Part shown: piece by piece, positions 43,221-51,258 of the stretch
Numbering within the stretch: position 1 is the first letter of the stretch
Layout: each line of letters opens with the position of its first letter
Assembly: GCA_023665425.1 (NCBI GenBank)
Contig: JAMPDX010000001.1
Span: forward strand, 1 to 64,000
DNA: 64,000 bases
Source: Muribaculaceae bacterium
GTDB taxonomy: Bacteria > Bacteroidota > Bacteroidia > Bacteroidales > Muribaculaceae
Reading direction: 5' to 3'
The notes under the pieces: generated by a model
The model's input: the letters and a program-made list of their open reading frames with translations, nothing else
Database searches by the model: none
What the model was told of the DNA's origin: nothing
Made by a program: the position numbers and the translations under genes

Positions 43221-44100
43221 GTGTCAGAAAACGTATTTGAGCAGCGATATCGGGCTGCATTAACGAAATGTTTGTAGTGGGGATACCCAACTCTTTGGCC
43301 ATTACGTCAGCCTCGCGAGAGTCAAACTCAGCTTGGGTGAAAAAGATCAGGGCATTGGGCTGCCCGGCTTGCTCAATGCGTTGCTTGTATTGAGCAACAG
43401 ACGTCTCTTTACCTGTAGTTTCAAGCCCGGTCTGCACCAATCCGTAATCGCGGGCAAAGTAGCTGAGAGAGGGATGCCACACCACAAACGCGCGCCCCTT
43501 CAGCGTACTTAACGCTGTCTTGACAGAATCATCAAGGGCGGCAAGGTTTGTGTCAAGGTCTTTGTATCTTGTTGTGTAATAATCCTTTCCCTCCGGGTCA
43601 AGGGCGATGACCTTCTCATACATGTTTTTAGCCATGATGCGCGCATTGAGCAGGGATGTCCATACGTGCGGGTCGGGGGCGTGGTCATGGTCTGTGCCGG
43701 CAGAGGCCGCATGGCCATCGGTCAGCACATTAATGCCGGCTGAGGAGTCAACTATTTGCAGGGATGGGAAATTCTCCTGTATCTTTGGCAGGGATGTCAG
43801 TTCGAAAGCCAGATTACCCACGGTGAAGTAAGCCTGACTGGCCTGGAGGTTCATGAGCTGATGCATTGAAGGCTCAAATGTCTCCGGGTTTGAGTCTGCC
43901 TTCAGCATGGAGACAACAGTAAATCTGTCTCCCACTATACTGTCGAGCAGCCACTTTTGTGGCGGGATGCTCACTGTGAGCACATTCGTATCCGAGCTGT
44001 GAGTGCAGCTGCACAGCAGACACAAAATTGCACACAGCATTGCTGTGAGGCAACGCTGTGGCAATAATATCGGTATGTCGGGGATATGTCGTTTTGTCAT
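43195..44100 (-). CDS. znuA: Zinc ABC transporter binding lipoprotein (ZnuA-like)
   Basis: A 301-residue cluster A-I binding protein with a lipoprotein signal (LLCSCTHS). His residues for metal are in the FEPSMHQL, DPHVWTS and VVWHPSLSYF segments, and a His/Asp-rich HDHAPD loop lies before DPHVW. Its start overlaps the trpS stop by one base. Confidence 0.85.
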   Translation of the reverse strand: MTKRHIPDIPILLPQRCLTAMLCAILCLLCSCTHSSDTNVLTVSIPPQKWLLDSIVGDRFTVVSMLKADSNPETFEPSMHQLMNLQASQAYFTVGNLAFELTSLPKIQENFPSLQIVDSSAGINVLTDGHAASAGTDHDHAPDPHVWTSLLNARIMAKNMYEKVIALDPEGKDYYTTRYKDLDTNLAALDDSVKTALSTLKGRAFVVWHPSLSYFARDYGLVQTGLETTGKETSVAQYKQRIEQAGQPNALIFFTQAEFDSREADVMAKELGIPTTNISLMQPDIAAQIRFLTHALTQTNH

Positions 44101-45173
44101 CAGAACTTTTTGATACCCATTATTTGACGCACATCGTGCAGTGTGTCGGAAGCTATCGCTCTTGCCTGCTCAGCGCCGCGCCGCACCACCTTGCTTATAT
44201 ACTCATCATTATTGCGAATGTCAAGGATGCGTTCGCGGATGGGCAGTGTTACCTTCAGAATATCTTCAGCGAGCTGCTTTTTGAGGTCGCCATAGCGGAT
44301 TGAGCAGTCTGCGTATGCATTCTTGAAGTGTTCCACTGTCGAAGGTTCGCTCACTAACTCCATGAGGGTAAACAGATTTGCTATCGGCTCGGTAGGAGTA
44401 GAGTTGGGCTCTGTGGGGCCGGCATCAGTCACTGCGCGCATCACCTTCTTGCGCAGGGTCTTCTCATCGTCGATGAGGTAGATGCAGTTACCTTCGCTCT
44501 TACCCATCTTGCCGGATCCGTCGAGTCCGGGCACCTTGACCGGCTTGCCATCGAAGTTGAAGTTGACGGCATCATGGAAGTAATCGGTCTTATAGAATGA
44601 ATTGAAGCGGCGGCCAAAACGGCGTGTAAGCTCCAAATGCTGCTCCTGGTCCTTGCCTACGGGCACAAAGTCTGCTTTATGTATCAGGATATCCACGGCC
44701 ATGAGGGTGGGGTAGGTGAGAAGGCCGGCGTTAACACTCTTATTACTCTGATTGCCAATGATTTCCTTCTCTATCTCATCCTCGCTCTCATCAGCCTTGA
44801 CTGATATGCCGAGTGCCTTGCGCGCTTTGTCCTTGAAGGAGGCCGTTCGCATCAACTCTCCTATGCCGGCGTGCATATTCATTAGCAGATACATCTCGGA
44901 GATTTCGGGCACATCGCTCTGGACATAGAGTATGTTCTTTTCCGGGTCAAGACCGGCGGCCAGATATTCGGCAAGAATACTTTTGACATTCTCGTGGAGC
45001 ATCTTCGGGTCGGGATGTGTGGTGAGCGCATGTAAGTCAGCTATGAAGAAGCGGCAATCAAAATCGTCCTGCATACGGACGAATTTGTTGAGCGCTCCAT
45101 AGTAGTTGCCTAAATGTAAATTACCGGTGGCGCGGATGCCGGAGAGTACTATTTTTTTCTTATTGTCAGACAT
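44100..45173 (-). CDS. trpS: Tryptophanyl-tRNA synthetase
   Basis: A 357-residue class I synthetase. TGNLHLGNYYGAL (about 16-28) holds the HIGH-like HLGN box, DLHALTTHPDP the Trp site, and GKMGKSEGN (about 220) the KMSKS box. It charges tRNA-Trp. It lies in a leftward run between the SGNH gene and znuA; the link to metal uptake is not obvious. Confidence 0.95.
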   Translation of the reverse strand: MSDNKKKIVLSGIRATGNLHLGNYYGALNKFVRMQDDFDCRFFIADLHALTTHPDPKMLHENVKSILAEYLAAGLDPEKNILYVQSDVPEISEMYLLMNMHAGIGELMRTASFKDKARKALGISVKADESEDEIEKEIIGNQSNKSVNAGLLTYPTLMAVDILIHKADFVPVGKDQEQHLELTRRFGRRFNSFYKTDYFHDAVNFNFDGKPVKVPGLDGSGKMGKSEGNCIYLIDDEKTLRKKVMRAVTDAGPTEPNSTPTEPIANLFTLMELVSEPSTVEHFKNAYADCSIRYGDLKKQLAEDILKVTLPIRERILDIRNNDEYISKVVRRGAEQARAIASDTLHDVRQIMGIKKF

Positions 45174-45221
45174 AGAGTAAGAGCTTGTTTTAATAAAAGT
45201 TAAGGCCGAATGTGGGCTTGC

Positions 45222-45896
45222 TTATAACGATTGGTTCATGCGGCGGTATATGAAAGTCTTGCCACGTTTCATCTGCTGGCCGGTTGGCTTGTGCAGAGAG
45301 TGGAAGTTTATACCGGTGCTCGGTAGCCAGGATACAATGTGGTCCATGAGCAGAGCTGCCCCATCGCGTGTGGGATGCGGGTTGGTCTTGCTCTGGCGAG
45401 GGATTGACTCATTTGAGGCATTGTAGAAGTGTCCGTTAGGGGCGCTCTCCACACTCTGCTTCAGCCAGTTGACCAGAGTCTCACCTTTACCCTTACCGGG
45501 CCATGACAGCGGGCCTATCCAAACAAAGGGCGTTTTGCCGATGGCCTTTTTAATAGTAGCCATTGAGGGGCCCAAACTTGCCTGCGGGTTGCGTTCCAAC
45601 AAGGCATTCATACCCAAATTGATAAAGATTACGTCAGGCTTGTGCTGGGCTATCAAGGAGGGAAGTTTGCCCGATTTGGCATACTTCTGCGGGGTGGCAC
45701 CATCCCATGTTATTGTAGCCACATCGAAGCCGTTCTCAGCTCCGTATGCGGTGAGGCGTTCACCCATCCAGCCGGTCTGGGAGTCGCCTATGAACAACAC
45801 TTTTTTGACCGGCTTGGTTTCTGCCATTGCCGGGAGCGTGGAGAGCAGAGCCAGCAATATCAGAGCCAAAAAGTGATATGTATTTAATTTTTTCAT
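45222..45896 (-). CDS. Exported SGNH-type hydrolase
   Basis: About 224 residues from ATG 45896, with a signal peptide (to about 25, LPAMAETK). VLFIGDSQTGWMGERL is SGNH block I (GDS), VIFINLGMNAL block III and PHPTRDGAALL block V (D-x-x-H-like). The YrhL/DUF459-type family acts on esters of peptidoglycan or surface sugars. Substrate unknown. Confidence 0.8.
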   Translation of the reverse strand: MKKLNTYHFLALILLALLSTLPAMAETKPVKKVLFIGDSQTGWMGERLTAYGAENGFDVATITWDGATPQKYAKSGKLPSLIAQHKPDVIFINLGMNALLERNPQASLGPSMATIKKAIGKTPFVWIGPLSWPGKGKGETLVNWLKQSVESAPNGHFYNASNESIPRQSKTNPHPTRDGAALLMDHIVSWLPSTGINFHSLHKPTGQQMKRGKTFIYRRMNQSL

Positions 45897-45918
45897 AATC
45901 AATCTATTAGACACACTA

Positions 45919-46938
45919 TTAGTCGGCAGCCAAATTTGGCTCCTCGTCGGGGCGATATGGATGAGCTGCTTCGGATGCCTTATGCTCCGGCAGGGTGCTG
46001 TGGTGTTTGGGCTTTTTCAGACGCACCTTCATCGTATCGAAGCCTTTGCCATAGACACCATTGGCTTTACTCTGAGCTATAAATGCATCCGGGTCGATGC
46101 TCTTAATGATGCGGAACATGGTCACTGACTCAATCTTGCGACACCACACGAGCAATATCTTCACCTCATGCTTGGAGTACCAGCCCATACCATCCATTAC
46201 AGTAACACCTCTGTGTGCCACTGAGTTTATTCCATCTGCAATTTTTTGCCATTCGCGAGAGAAGATTATGAATTGAGTAGCCTGACGGTTAGTATTTATG
46301 AGCATATCTGTCATGAATGATGTCAAATATGTCACAACAAGGCCGTAGACTATCAAGGGCAGTCGCACCTGAAAACGCTCCATGAGTGTGCCGTCAAAAG
46401 GCAAGAATATAGAGCTGCTCACAATGAGCATATCGGTGATAATCATGGTGCGACCTATGCTGACATTGCTCAGCTTGCTCACCATAGCAGCCACAATATC
46501 AGTACCACCCGAGGAGCCGTTGTGGATGAAGATGGTGCCTATACCCAGACCACAAAGCAGACCACCGAGCACAATACTCATTGTCGGGTCTTCCATGAGC
46601 GGATGGCTAAGCCCTAAAAATACAGGCTGCATCCATCCAATCATAATAGCTACTATGGTGGCACCGAAGATTGTGCGCTTAACAAAGGTTTTACCTACTA
46701 TCTTGAAGGCTATAGCGAGTAACGTCAGATTACAAGCATAGCCGGTAACGGCTACCGGTATTAACTCGTTGCTGGCATAGAATACAAGTGTACCCACACC
46801 GGTGAGGCCACCCATTACCACATGGTGGGGCAGCACAAAAGCGGTGAACCCAAAAGCATAGAAGGCTATACCCAGGACGATAAAAAAATAGTCCTTGGCT
46901 GAGTGAAACAGCGAGTCGTAATGAATCTTTTTGGTCAT
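45919..46938 (-). CDS. YitT/DUF2179 family membrane protein
   Basis: A 339-residue protein with about five to six membrane helices (to about 215) and a C-terminal DUF2179 domain. VMGGLTGVGTLVFYAS, HNGSSGGTDIVAAMVSK and RGVTVMDGMGWYSKHE are YitT signatures. Function of the family is not established. First gene of the leftward run ending at znuC. Confidence 0.85.
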   Translation of the reverse strand: MTKKIHYDSLFHSAKDYFFIVLGIAFYAFGFTAFVLPHHVVMGGLTGVGTLVFYASNELIPVAVTGYACNLTLLAIAFKIVGKTFVKRTIFGATIVAIMIGWMQPVFLGLSHPLMEDPTMSIVLGGLLCGLGIGTIFIHNGSSGGTDIVAAMVSKLSNVSIGRTMIITDMLIVSSSIFLPFDGTLMERFQVRLPLIVYGLVVTYLTSFMTDMLINTNRQATQFIIFSREWQKIADGINSVAHRGVTVMDGMGWYSKHEVKILLVWCRKIESVTMFRIIKSIDPDAFIAQSKANGVYGKGFDTMKVRLKKPKHHSTLPEHKASEAAHPYRPDEEPNLAAD

Positions 46939-47056
46939 AGAATCTCAAACAAGTTATAGCCGGATTAATTAGATACACTCTAAAGCCCAACCCGGTCAAT
47001 TAGTGTAAAAAACTCCGGCCCCATCAATCGTTAATGAGGAGGAGCTAAATTTGCCG

Positions 47057-47064
47057 CAAAATTA
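47057..47064 (-). promoter_or_regulatory. Promoter -7 box of the yitT run
   Basis: Leftward TAATTTTG; the -33 element is not recognisable. It is 119 bases before the start codon, leaving a long leader. Confidence 0.45.
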
Positions 47065-47170
47065 CGGAAAAATTTCCATAATGCACCCACATTCCTCTAA
47101 AAATATTTCCATGCGTACTCAGAATTCAAGTTTCTCAAGTATTATCCAATTGAATATGTTATGATTAGGA

Positions 47171-47282
47171 GTGTACGGAAGGACACCGACTTATCGTAAC
47201 TCCGTACACACGCGGCGATAGCAAAGGGTGTGTGAGGTTTGGAAGGCAGACAAATTGCGTGCGTAGCCCGCCGATTTACTTC
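47171..47282. repeat. Intergenic repeat, copy A
   Basis: About 112 bases, related over its whole length to the copy at 49117-49230. Shared blocks include TTATC, CGTACA-ACGCGGCG, GCAGACAAAT and CCGATTTACT. Here GTGTACGGA (47171-47179) pairs exactly with TCCGTACAC (47201-47209). Confidence 0.65.
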
Positions 47283-47488
47283 TTGTTAATGTTATACGCG
47301 AGCACTTGCGAAATTTGGACTAAAAATTCCATACACCTTATTAATATATACCTATTGTAGGACCATGGTGCAAGTCTCAAAATAGTGTATGACCTCCTCC
47401 AATTATTAACAATAGGAGGGTGAGTATCGTTATTGCAGGCTAATAGAAGCTCTATTTTTAACATAATTAACATTTAATAATTAAAATA

Positions 47489-47520
47489 TTTGCCAAATCA
47501 AAAAAAGTGTTATATCTTTG
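47489..47520 (+). promoter_or_regulatory. Promoter of the ompA-like gene
   Basis: TTTG (47489-47492) and TATCTTTG (47513-47520), 20-base spacer. The start would lie near 47525, giving a 110-base leader. Confidence 0.8.
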
Positions 47521-47573
47521 CGCCGAAAATGCGAACCATATCGTTTTTGGTTTGTTTCTTAATTAAAGTGAAT

Positions 47574-47595
47574 AATTTAGCTCAAAAGCTAAATT
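47574..47595 (+). promoter_or_regulatory. Hairpin in the ompA-like leader
   Basis: AATTTAGCT (47574-47582) pairs exactly with AGCTAAATT (47587-47595), loop of four, 40 bases before the ATG. Long structured leaders often make such transcripts stable. Confidence 0.55.
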
Positions 47596-47635
47596 TATTG
47601 AAATTATTAATTGTAGAACTAAATAAATTTAAATT

Positions 47636-48895
47636 ATGAAGGTTAGAAATCTTTATTTCGGTGCAGCTGTAGCAGCAGTAGCTCTGTGTGCTTCAACTGA
47701 TGCCAACGCGCAGACAGTCTACGAGAGTGAGACTATCGCCGTTACCGAATTCGAATGTGACCCCAATCCCCACTATTTCTCAAATTGGCGTAACAACTGG
47801 TTTATCCAGCTCGGTGCCGGTATCAACCAGCCCTTCGTAGAGAGAGGTGATGGTATCCGTGAAGATATCAAGGCGATCGACCGCAAGCGTATGACAGTAG
47901 CTTACAACTTCGGCTTCGGTCGTTGGTTCAGCCCTTATCTGGGTTTCCGCATCAACGCTATTGGTGGCGCAATGCACTGGGATAACCCTACACTTGCCCA
48001 GCCCCACAACGGCTGGACCCGCGCTAAGCACGTTAACGTAAACTTCGAGCTTATGTGGGATATGTTCAACTCACTGGGTGGCGTAAATGCTAACCGTGTA
48101 TTCTCAATCATACCCTTCGCCGGCTTTGGTGGTGACTACATGTGGCGCATCCACGACTCTCAGGATAACTTCGCTGCCGCTTCAAACATCAACGGCAAGG
48201 GTGAGCAGGGCATCAAGGATGAGTCTTGGACTCTTCCCGTTACTGCCGGTATCCAGTTCCGTTTCCGTCTCTGCAAGTATGTTGACTTCTTCGCTGAGGC
48301 TCGCGCTACATTCTACGGCGACAACTGGAACAACTGCTCATACGGCGACCCCATCGAGGCTAACGTAGCTGCTATCGGTGGTTTCAACATCAACTTCGGT
48401 GGCCGCGGCTGGAACACATTCAACGAGTGTGACTATGTTAACCAAATTGCTGACCTCAACAATCAGGTTAACGCCCTCCGTGGTGAGCTCCTTTCTACTA
48501 CTCAGGCCCTCGCAGCTTGCGAGGCTCAGCTCCCCTGCCCCGAGCCCGTGGTACAAAAAGACTGTGTTAACGCTCCTCTCATGACTACTGTACGCTTCAC
48601 CATCAACTCTGCTAAGATCATGCCTACAGAAGAGGTTAACGTATACAACATGGCTGAGTGGCTCAAGGCTAACCCCAATGAGAAGGTTAACATCGTAGGT
48701 TACGCTGACAAGGATACCGGTACAGCTGAGTACAATATGCAGCTCTCTGAGAAGCGTGCCAACGCAGTTGCTGATGCTCTGGTTAACACTTACGGCATCT
48801 CACGCGACCGCTTGAATATCCGCTTCGACGGCTCAGACGTACAGCCTTACAGCACAAACGACTGGAACCGTATCGTAATCTTCACTCAGAAGTAA
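47636..48895 (+). CDS. OmpA-family major outer-membrane protein
   Basis: A 419-residue protein with a signal peptide (ends near DANAQT), a beta-barrel region (about 50-265, aromatic-rich strands with ARATFYGDNWNNC and GRGWNTFNECDY), a short coiled linker (LNNQVNALRGELLSTTQ), and a C-terminal OmpA peptidoglycan-binding domain (FTINSAKIMPTEE to SDVQPYSTNDWNRIVIF). Codon use is biased to a few codons (GGC/GGT, AAC, CGC/CGT), as in highly expressed genes, and it has a strong promoter and leader. In this group such proteins are abundant outer-membrane anchors. Confidence 0.9.
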   Translation: MKVRNLYFGAAVAAVALCASTDANAQTVYESETIAVTEFECDPNPHYFSNWRNNWFIQLGAGINQPFVERGDGIREDIKAIDRKRMTVAYNFGFGRWFSPYLGFRINAIGGAMHWDNPTLAQPHNGWTRAKHVNVNFELMWDMFNSLGGVNANRVFSIIPFAGFGGDYMWRIHDSQDNFAAASNINGKGEQGIKDESWTLPVTAGIQFRFRLCKYVDFFAEARATFYGDNWNNCSYGDPIEANVAAIGGFNINFGGRGWNTFNECDYVNQIADLNNQVNALRGELLSTTQALAACEAQLPCPEPVVQKDCVNAPLMTTVRFTINSAKIMPTEEVNVYNMAEWLKANPNEKVNIVGYADKDTGTAEYNMQLSEKRANAVADALVNTYGISRDRLNIRFDGSDVQPYSTNDWNRIVIFTQK

Positions 48896-48917
48896 GATAC
48901 CCACCTATACAAAATCG

Positions 48918-48949
48918 CCCCGGCAGCCATCTGTCGGGGTTTCTTTTTT
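48918..48949 (+). terminator. Terminator of the ompA-like gene
   Basis: CCCCGGCA (48918-48925) pairs with TGTCGGGG (48932-48939) with one G-T pair, followed by TTTCTTTTTT. Confidence 0.85.
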
Positions 48950-49414
48950 GTTAGCGGCTATTGGTGCGCTCAGTAGTACATTGTGTATTCTTACTGTAGG
49001 GGCACCACCTGCAGCGACCGTGACAACCCTCGATAATGACCTATAAATCAGGCTTGTAGGTTACAAACCCATGAGAACTAAAACAGGCGCATCGCGAGGT
49101 CATAAACGCAGGGATAGTGTCCGTCAAGACACTGATTTATCAGTAACCCCGTACATACGCGGCGTAGCCGTGGATGCGCGGGGGTAAATATGCAGACAAA
49201 TGGTGTCCGCCCGGACACCGATTTACTGTGAAAATGCTTCAACTGTTGTGGAGTAGCGCGGTTTATGAGTCTGTGCTCACCAACCGTTCCTGTCCGCCGA
49301 CTGCAAATAAACAAGAAGGTTGAAGTGGTCGCCACAGGAGGCGAGCCCTACAGTGACAGCACACAACGTTGTTAGGGTTGGTGCGAGTGACGTGGCGGGG
49401 AGTCAATAGATGCC
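48950..49414. other. Intergenic region with repeat copy B
   Basis: The stretch holds repeat copy B (49117-49230). Open frames in it are short, have no plausible start and one crosses the tRNA-His gene. I see no other gene. Confidence 0.55.
49117..49230. repeat. Intergenic repeat, copy B
   Basis: About 114 bases matching copy A (47171-47282). It has its own hairpins: AGTGTC (49116-49121) with GACACT (49128-49133), and GGTGTCC (49202-49208) with GGACACC (49213-49219). Confidence 0.65.
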
Positions 49415-49443
49415 AAAAGAGGGCGAGCGTTGCTCGTCCTCTT
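49415..49443 (-). terminator. Terminator of tRNA-His
   Basis: AAGAGGGCGAGC (49417-49428) pairs with GCTCGTCCTCTT (49432-49443), 12 pairs with one G-T; TTTT follows on the leftward strand. Confidence 0.75.
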
Positions 49444-49447
49444 ACGG

Positions 49448-49522
49448 GGTGGAAGATGGGGCTCGAACCCACGACCTACGGAACCACAATCCGTCGCTCT
49501 AACCAACTGAGCTACATCCACC
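49448..49522 (-). tRNA. tRNA-His (anticodon GTG)
   Basis: Leftward GTGGATG acceptor with CTTCCAC (one T-T mismatch), D arm AGCTCAGTTGGTTAGAGC, anticodon loop TTGTGGT, T loop TTCGAGC, discriminator C, and G at -1 (49522), the marks of tRNA-His. CCA is not encoded. Confidence 0.95.
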
Positions 49523-49575
49523 ATGTATTGATATTGAGGTGAGTTTGATAGCTTTGTTCGCCCTCAAATGCACTG

Positions 49576-49607
49576 CAAAGTTACGGACTTTTTTTTATAT
49601 GAACAAA
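49576..49607 (-). promoter_or_regulatory. Promoter of tRNA-His
   Basis: Leftward TTTG (49604-49607) and TAACTTTG (49576-49583), 20-base spacer. Confidence 0.75.
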
Positions 49608-49701
49608 TTTTTTTGTTAAATATTTTTACATCAATAGCTAAGCGTTTGAAAATAAATACCCTAACATTCTCTGCTATCACTCTGAGAGGCATAGTTATGT
49701 G

Positions 49702-50112
49702 TCATATGCCAAGTATATTGCGCACCACAAACCAAATGCAAAAGAGTGTGACGTATGTCCAGGCCGGTATGGGGCCGGTGATAAATCGGCTTAGCTGTGT
49801 GTGGCATTTGAGTGACGGTATATAGCAGACAGCGCATACAGACAGGAAGTAGGGGATGGAGATGATAAAGAACCAATTGTAGGACAGGGCCTCGTACAGC
49901 CGTCCATGTAGCAAAGCGTGTGTAGCTCTGGATATGCCGCATCCGGGGCATTGAAAGCCTGTGAGCAGATGCACCGGGCATTGAGGTGCCCATGCTATCT
50001 TTGTGGGGTCATATTTCCATAATATAATAAGGCTCGTTACTATTAAAGTGACGAACCCTATGCGTAATATTGCCTTCGACCTATTTGGCATATATGCGTT
50101 GAACTCAGGCAA
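49702..50112 (-). CDS. DUF2752 membrane protein
   Basis: A 136-residue protein with about three membrane helices. CPVHLLTGFQCPGCGISRAT is the DUF2752 signature with its two conserved CPGCG cysteines. Members are often next to CD225 proteins, as here. Function unknown. Confidence 0.85.
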   Translation of the reverse strand: MPEFNAYMPNRSKAILRIGFVTLIVTSLIILWKYDPTKIAWAPQCPVHLLTGFQCPGCGISRATHALLHGRLYEALSYNWFFIISIPYFLSVCAVCYIPSLKCHTQLSRFITGPIPAWTYVTLFCIWFVVRNILGI

Positions 50113-50140
50113 GCTGAGATAGCTTAACTATGGCCAATCA

Positions 50141-50620
50141 TTATGAGTTGGCAAGAATTGCCAAGAACATTACGACAACTCCGGATATTACTGACAGTAT
50201 GCACCATTTCATGGCGTCCTTGCTGTTTTGTATTGCCAAATCGCGATTGCCGGCATACCACGCGCTTTTTACGTTTGATGCTTTGATAATGGCTACGATA
50301 CCAAAAGGCAGACAGCAAAAGATAGTGCAGAGGATAGCCCATACCATGTTGTTGGATGGGGGCATCTCATTGATTTGAGAGGGTTGCTGTTGCATGTGCT
50401 GTTGTTGCATGTGCTGTTGCTGCATGGGTTGCTGGTACCCCATGTTGTGGGCACCATTCAGATATGGCTGAAGTTCGGGTATGGTGCCGGCCACTACCCA
50501 TTGGGTGCCTCCCACAGGACATACTAATGTTTGGGAGTGAATACCGCACTGTGCACATTGCTGGGGCATGATTGGGCCATGGCTCTGATTGTCCGGCCCT
50601 ACATAATAATATTGGCTCAT
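50141..50620 (-). CDS. CD225/dispanin-type membrane protein with GYF_2 domain
   Basis: A 159-residue protein. The N-terminus (YYYVGPDNQSHGP, WVVAGTIPELQPYL) is a GYF_2 domain, then a Gln/Met/His-rich linker with QQQHM repeats coded by a tandem tgttgttgcatg unit, then a CD225 domain with two membrane helices (ILCTIFCCLPFGIVAIIKAS, WCILSVISGVVVMFLAIL). It lies 28 bases before DUF2752. Role unknown; a membrane-shaping or envelope protein is possible. Confidence 0.8.
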   Translation of the reverse strand: MSQYYYVGPDNQSHGPIMPQQCAQCGIHSQTLVCPVGGTQWVVAGTIPELQPYLNGAHNMGYQQPMQQQHMQQQHMQQQPSQINEMPPSNNMVWAILCTIFCCLPFGIVAIIKASNVKSAWYAGNRDLAIQNSKDAMKWCILSVISGVVVMFLAILANS

Positions 50621-50712
50621 TGACGACTATTGTTTGTATTTACGATGAATTGGACTTCTATACCGCAAAGTTACCAATAATATTTCACTTAGACAAATAA
50701 ATTATGTTAAGG

Positions 50713-51186
50713 CTACTCATGGTGATAGGGCTCGTGCCGGAGTATGGTCATGGCTCGATACACTTGTTCGGTGAAGAAGAGGCGTATCATCTCATGGCTG
50801 AACGTCATGTCAGAGAGCGAGAGCTTGCTGTCAGCACGGGCATACACGTCAGGCGAAAAGCCATACGGCCCACCCACCACAAAGACCATTCTCTTTAGTC
50901 CTGAAGACATTTTTGTTTGCAACCAGTCAGCAAAAGCTATGGAAGTATATCGCTTGCCCCTCTCATCGAGCAGCATCACAAAGTCTGAGGGCTGCAGAGC
51001 TCCAAGCAGCAGTTTGCCCTCTGCATTCTTTTGCTGCTCTTCGCTGAGTGTGCGTGTGTTTTTGACATCCGGCAACACCTTGATACTATATTGGATGTAA
51101 TGCTTCAGCCGTTTCAGATATAATTCTGTAGCTTCCAGCAGTGGGCCCGAGGAGTTTTTTCCGATAACAAGCAATTGTATTTCCAT
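50713..51186 (-). CDS. rlmH: 23S rRNA pseudouridine1915 N3-methyltransferase
   Basis: 157 residues from ATG 51186; the reading frame runs further right into the nadC start region but has no use there. SPOUT fold: LLDERGKRYTSIAFA, FVVGGPYGFSPDV and the end LSDMTFSHEMIRLFFTEQVYRA are RlmH signatures. It methylates position 1915 of 23S rRNA. Confidence 0.9.
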   Translation of the reverse strand: MEIQLLVIGKNSSGPLLEATELYLKRLKHYIQYSIKVLPDVKNTRTLSEEQQKNAEGKLLLGALQPSDFVMLLDERGKRYTSIAFADWLQTKMSSGLKRMVFVVGGPYGFSPDVYARADSKLSLSDMTFSHEMIRLFFTEQVYRAMTILRHEPYHHE

Positions 51187-51196
51187 AATTTTTTTG

Positions 51197-51250
51197 TAAT
51201 TTTGTCGTTTGAAAGATAGAAGATATTTCCTATTTCCCGCTACAAAGATA
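51197..51250. promoter_or_regulatory. Facing promoters of nadC and rlmH
   Basis: A rightward TAATTTTG (51197-51204) serves nadC and a leftward TATCTTTG (51243-51250) serves rlmH. They point toward each other, so the first bases of the two transcripts would be complementary. Confidence 0.6.
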
Positions 51251-51258
51251 CAAAAAAT

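Larger units (their letters stand above)
46939..47488. other. Intergenic region between yitT and the ompA-like promoter
   Basis: It holds the leftward promoter of the yitT run (near 47057), intergenic repeat copy A (47171-47282) and A+T-rich sequence. The only open frames here (for example the leftward one near 47276-47473) have no start or sequence that supports a gene. I see no further feature. Confidence 0.6.

Noticed and set aside
47276-47473. Leftward 65-codon frame before the ompA-like promoter
   Set aside because: A+T-rich random sequence, no promoter or domain, just left of a strong rightward promoter.
49263-49472. Leftward 69-codon frame across the tRNA-His end
   Set aside because: It starts in the tRNA 3' part (MGSSPIFHP) and has no conserved-looking sequence.
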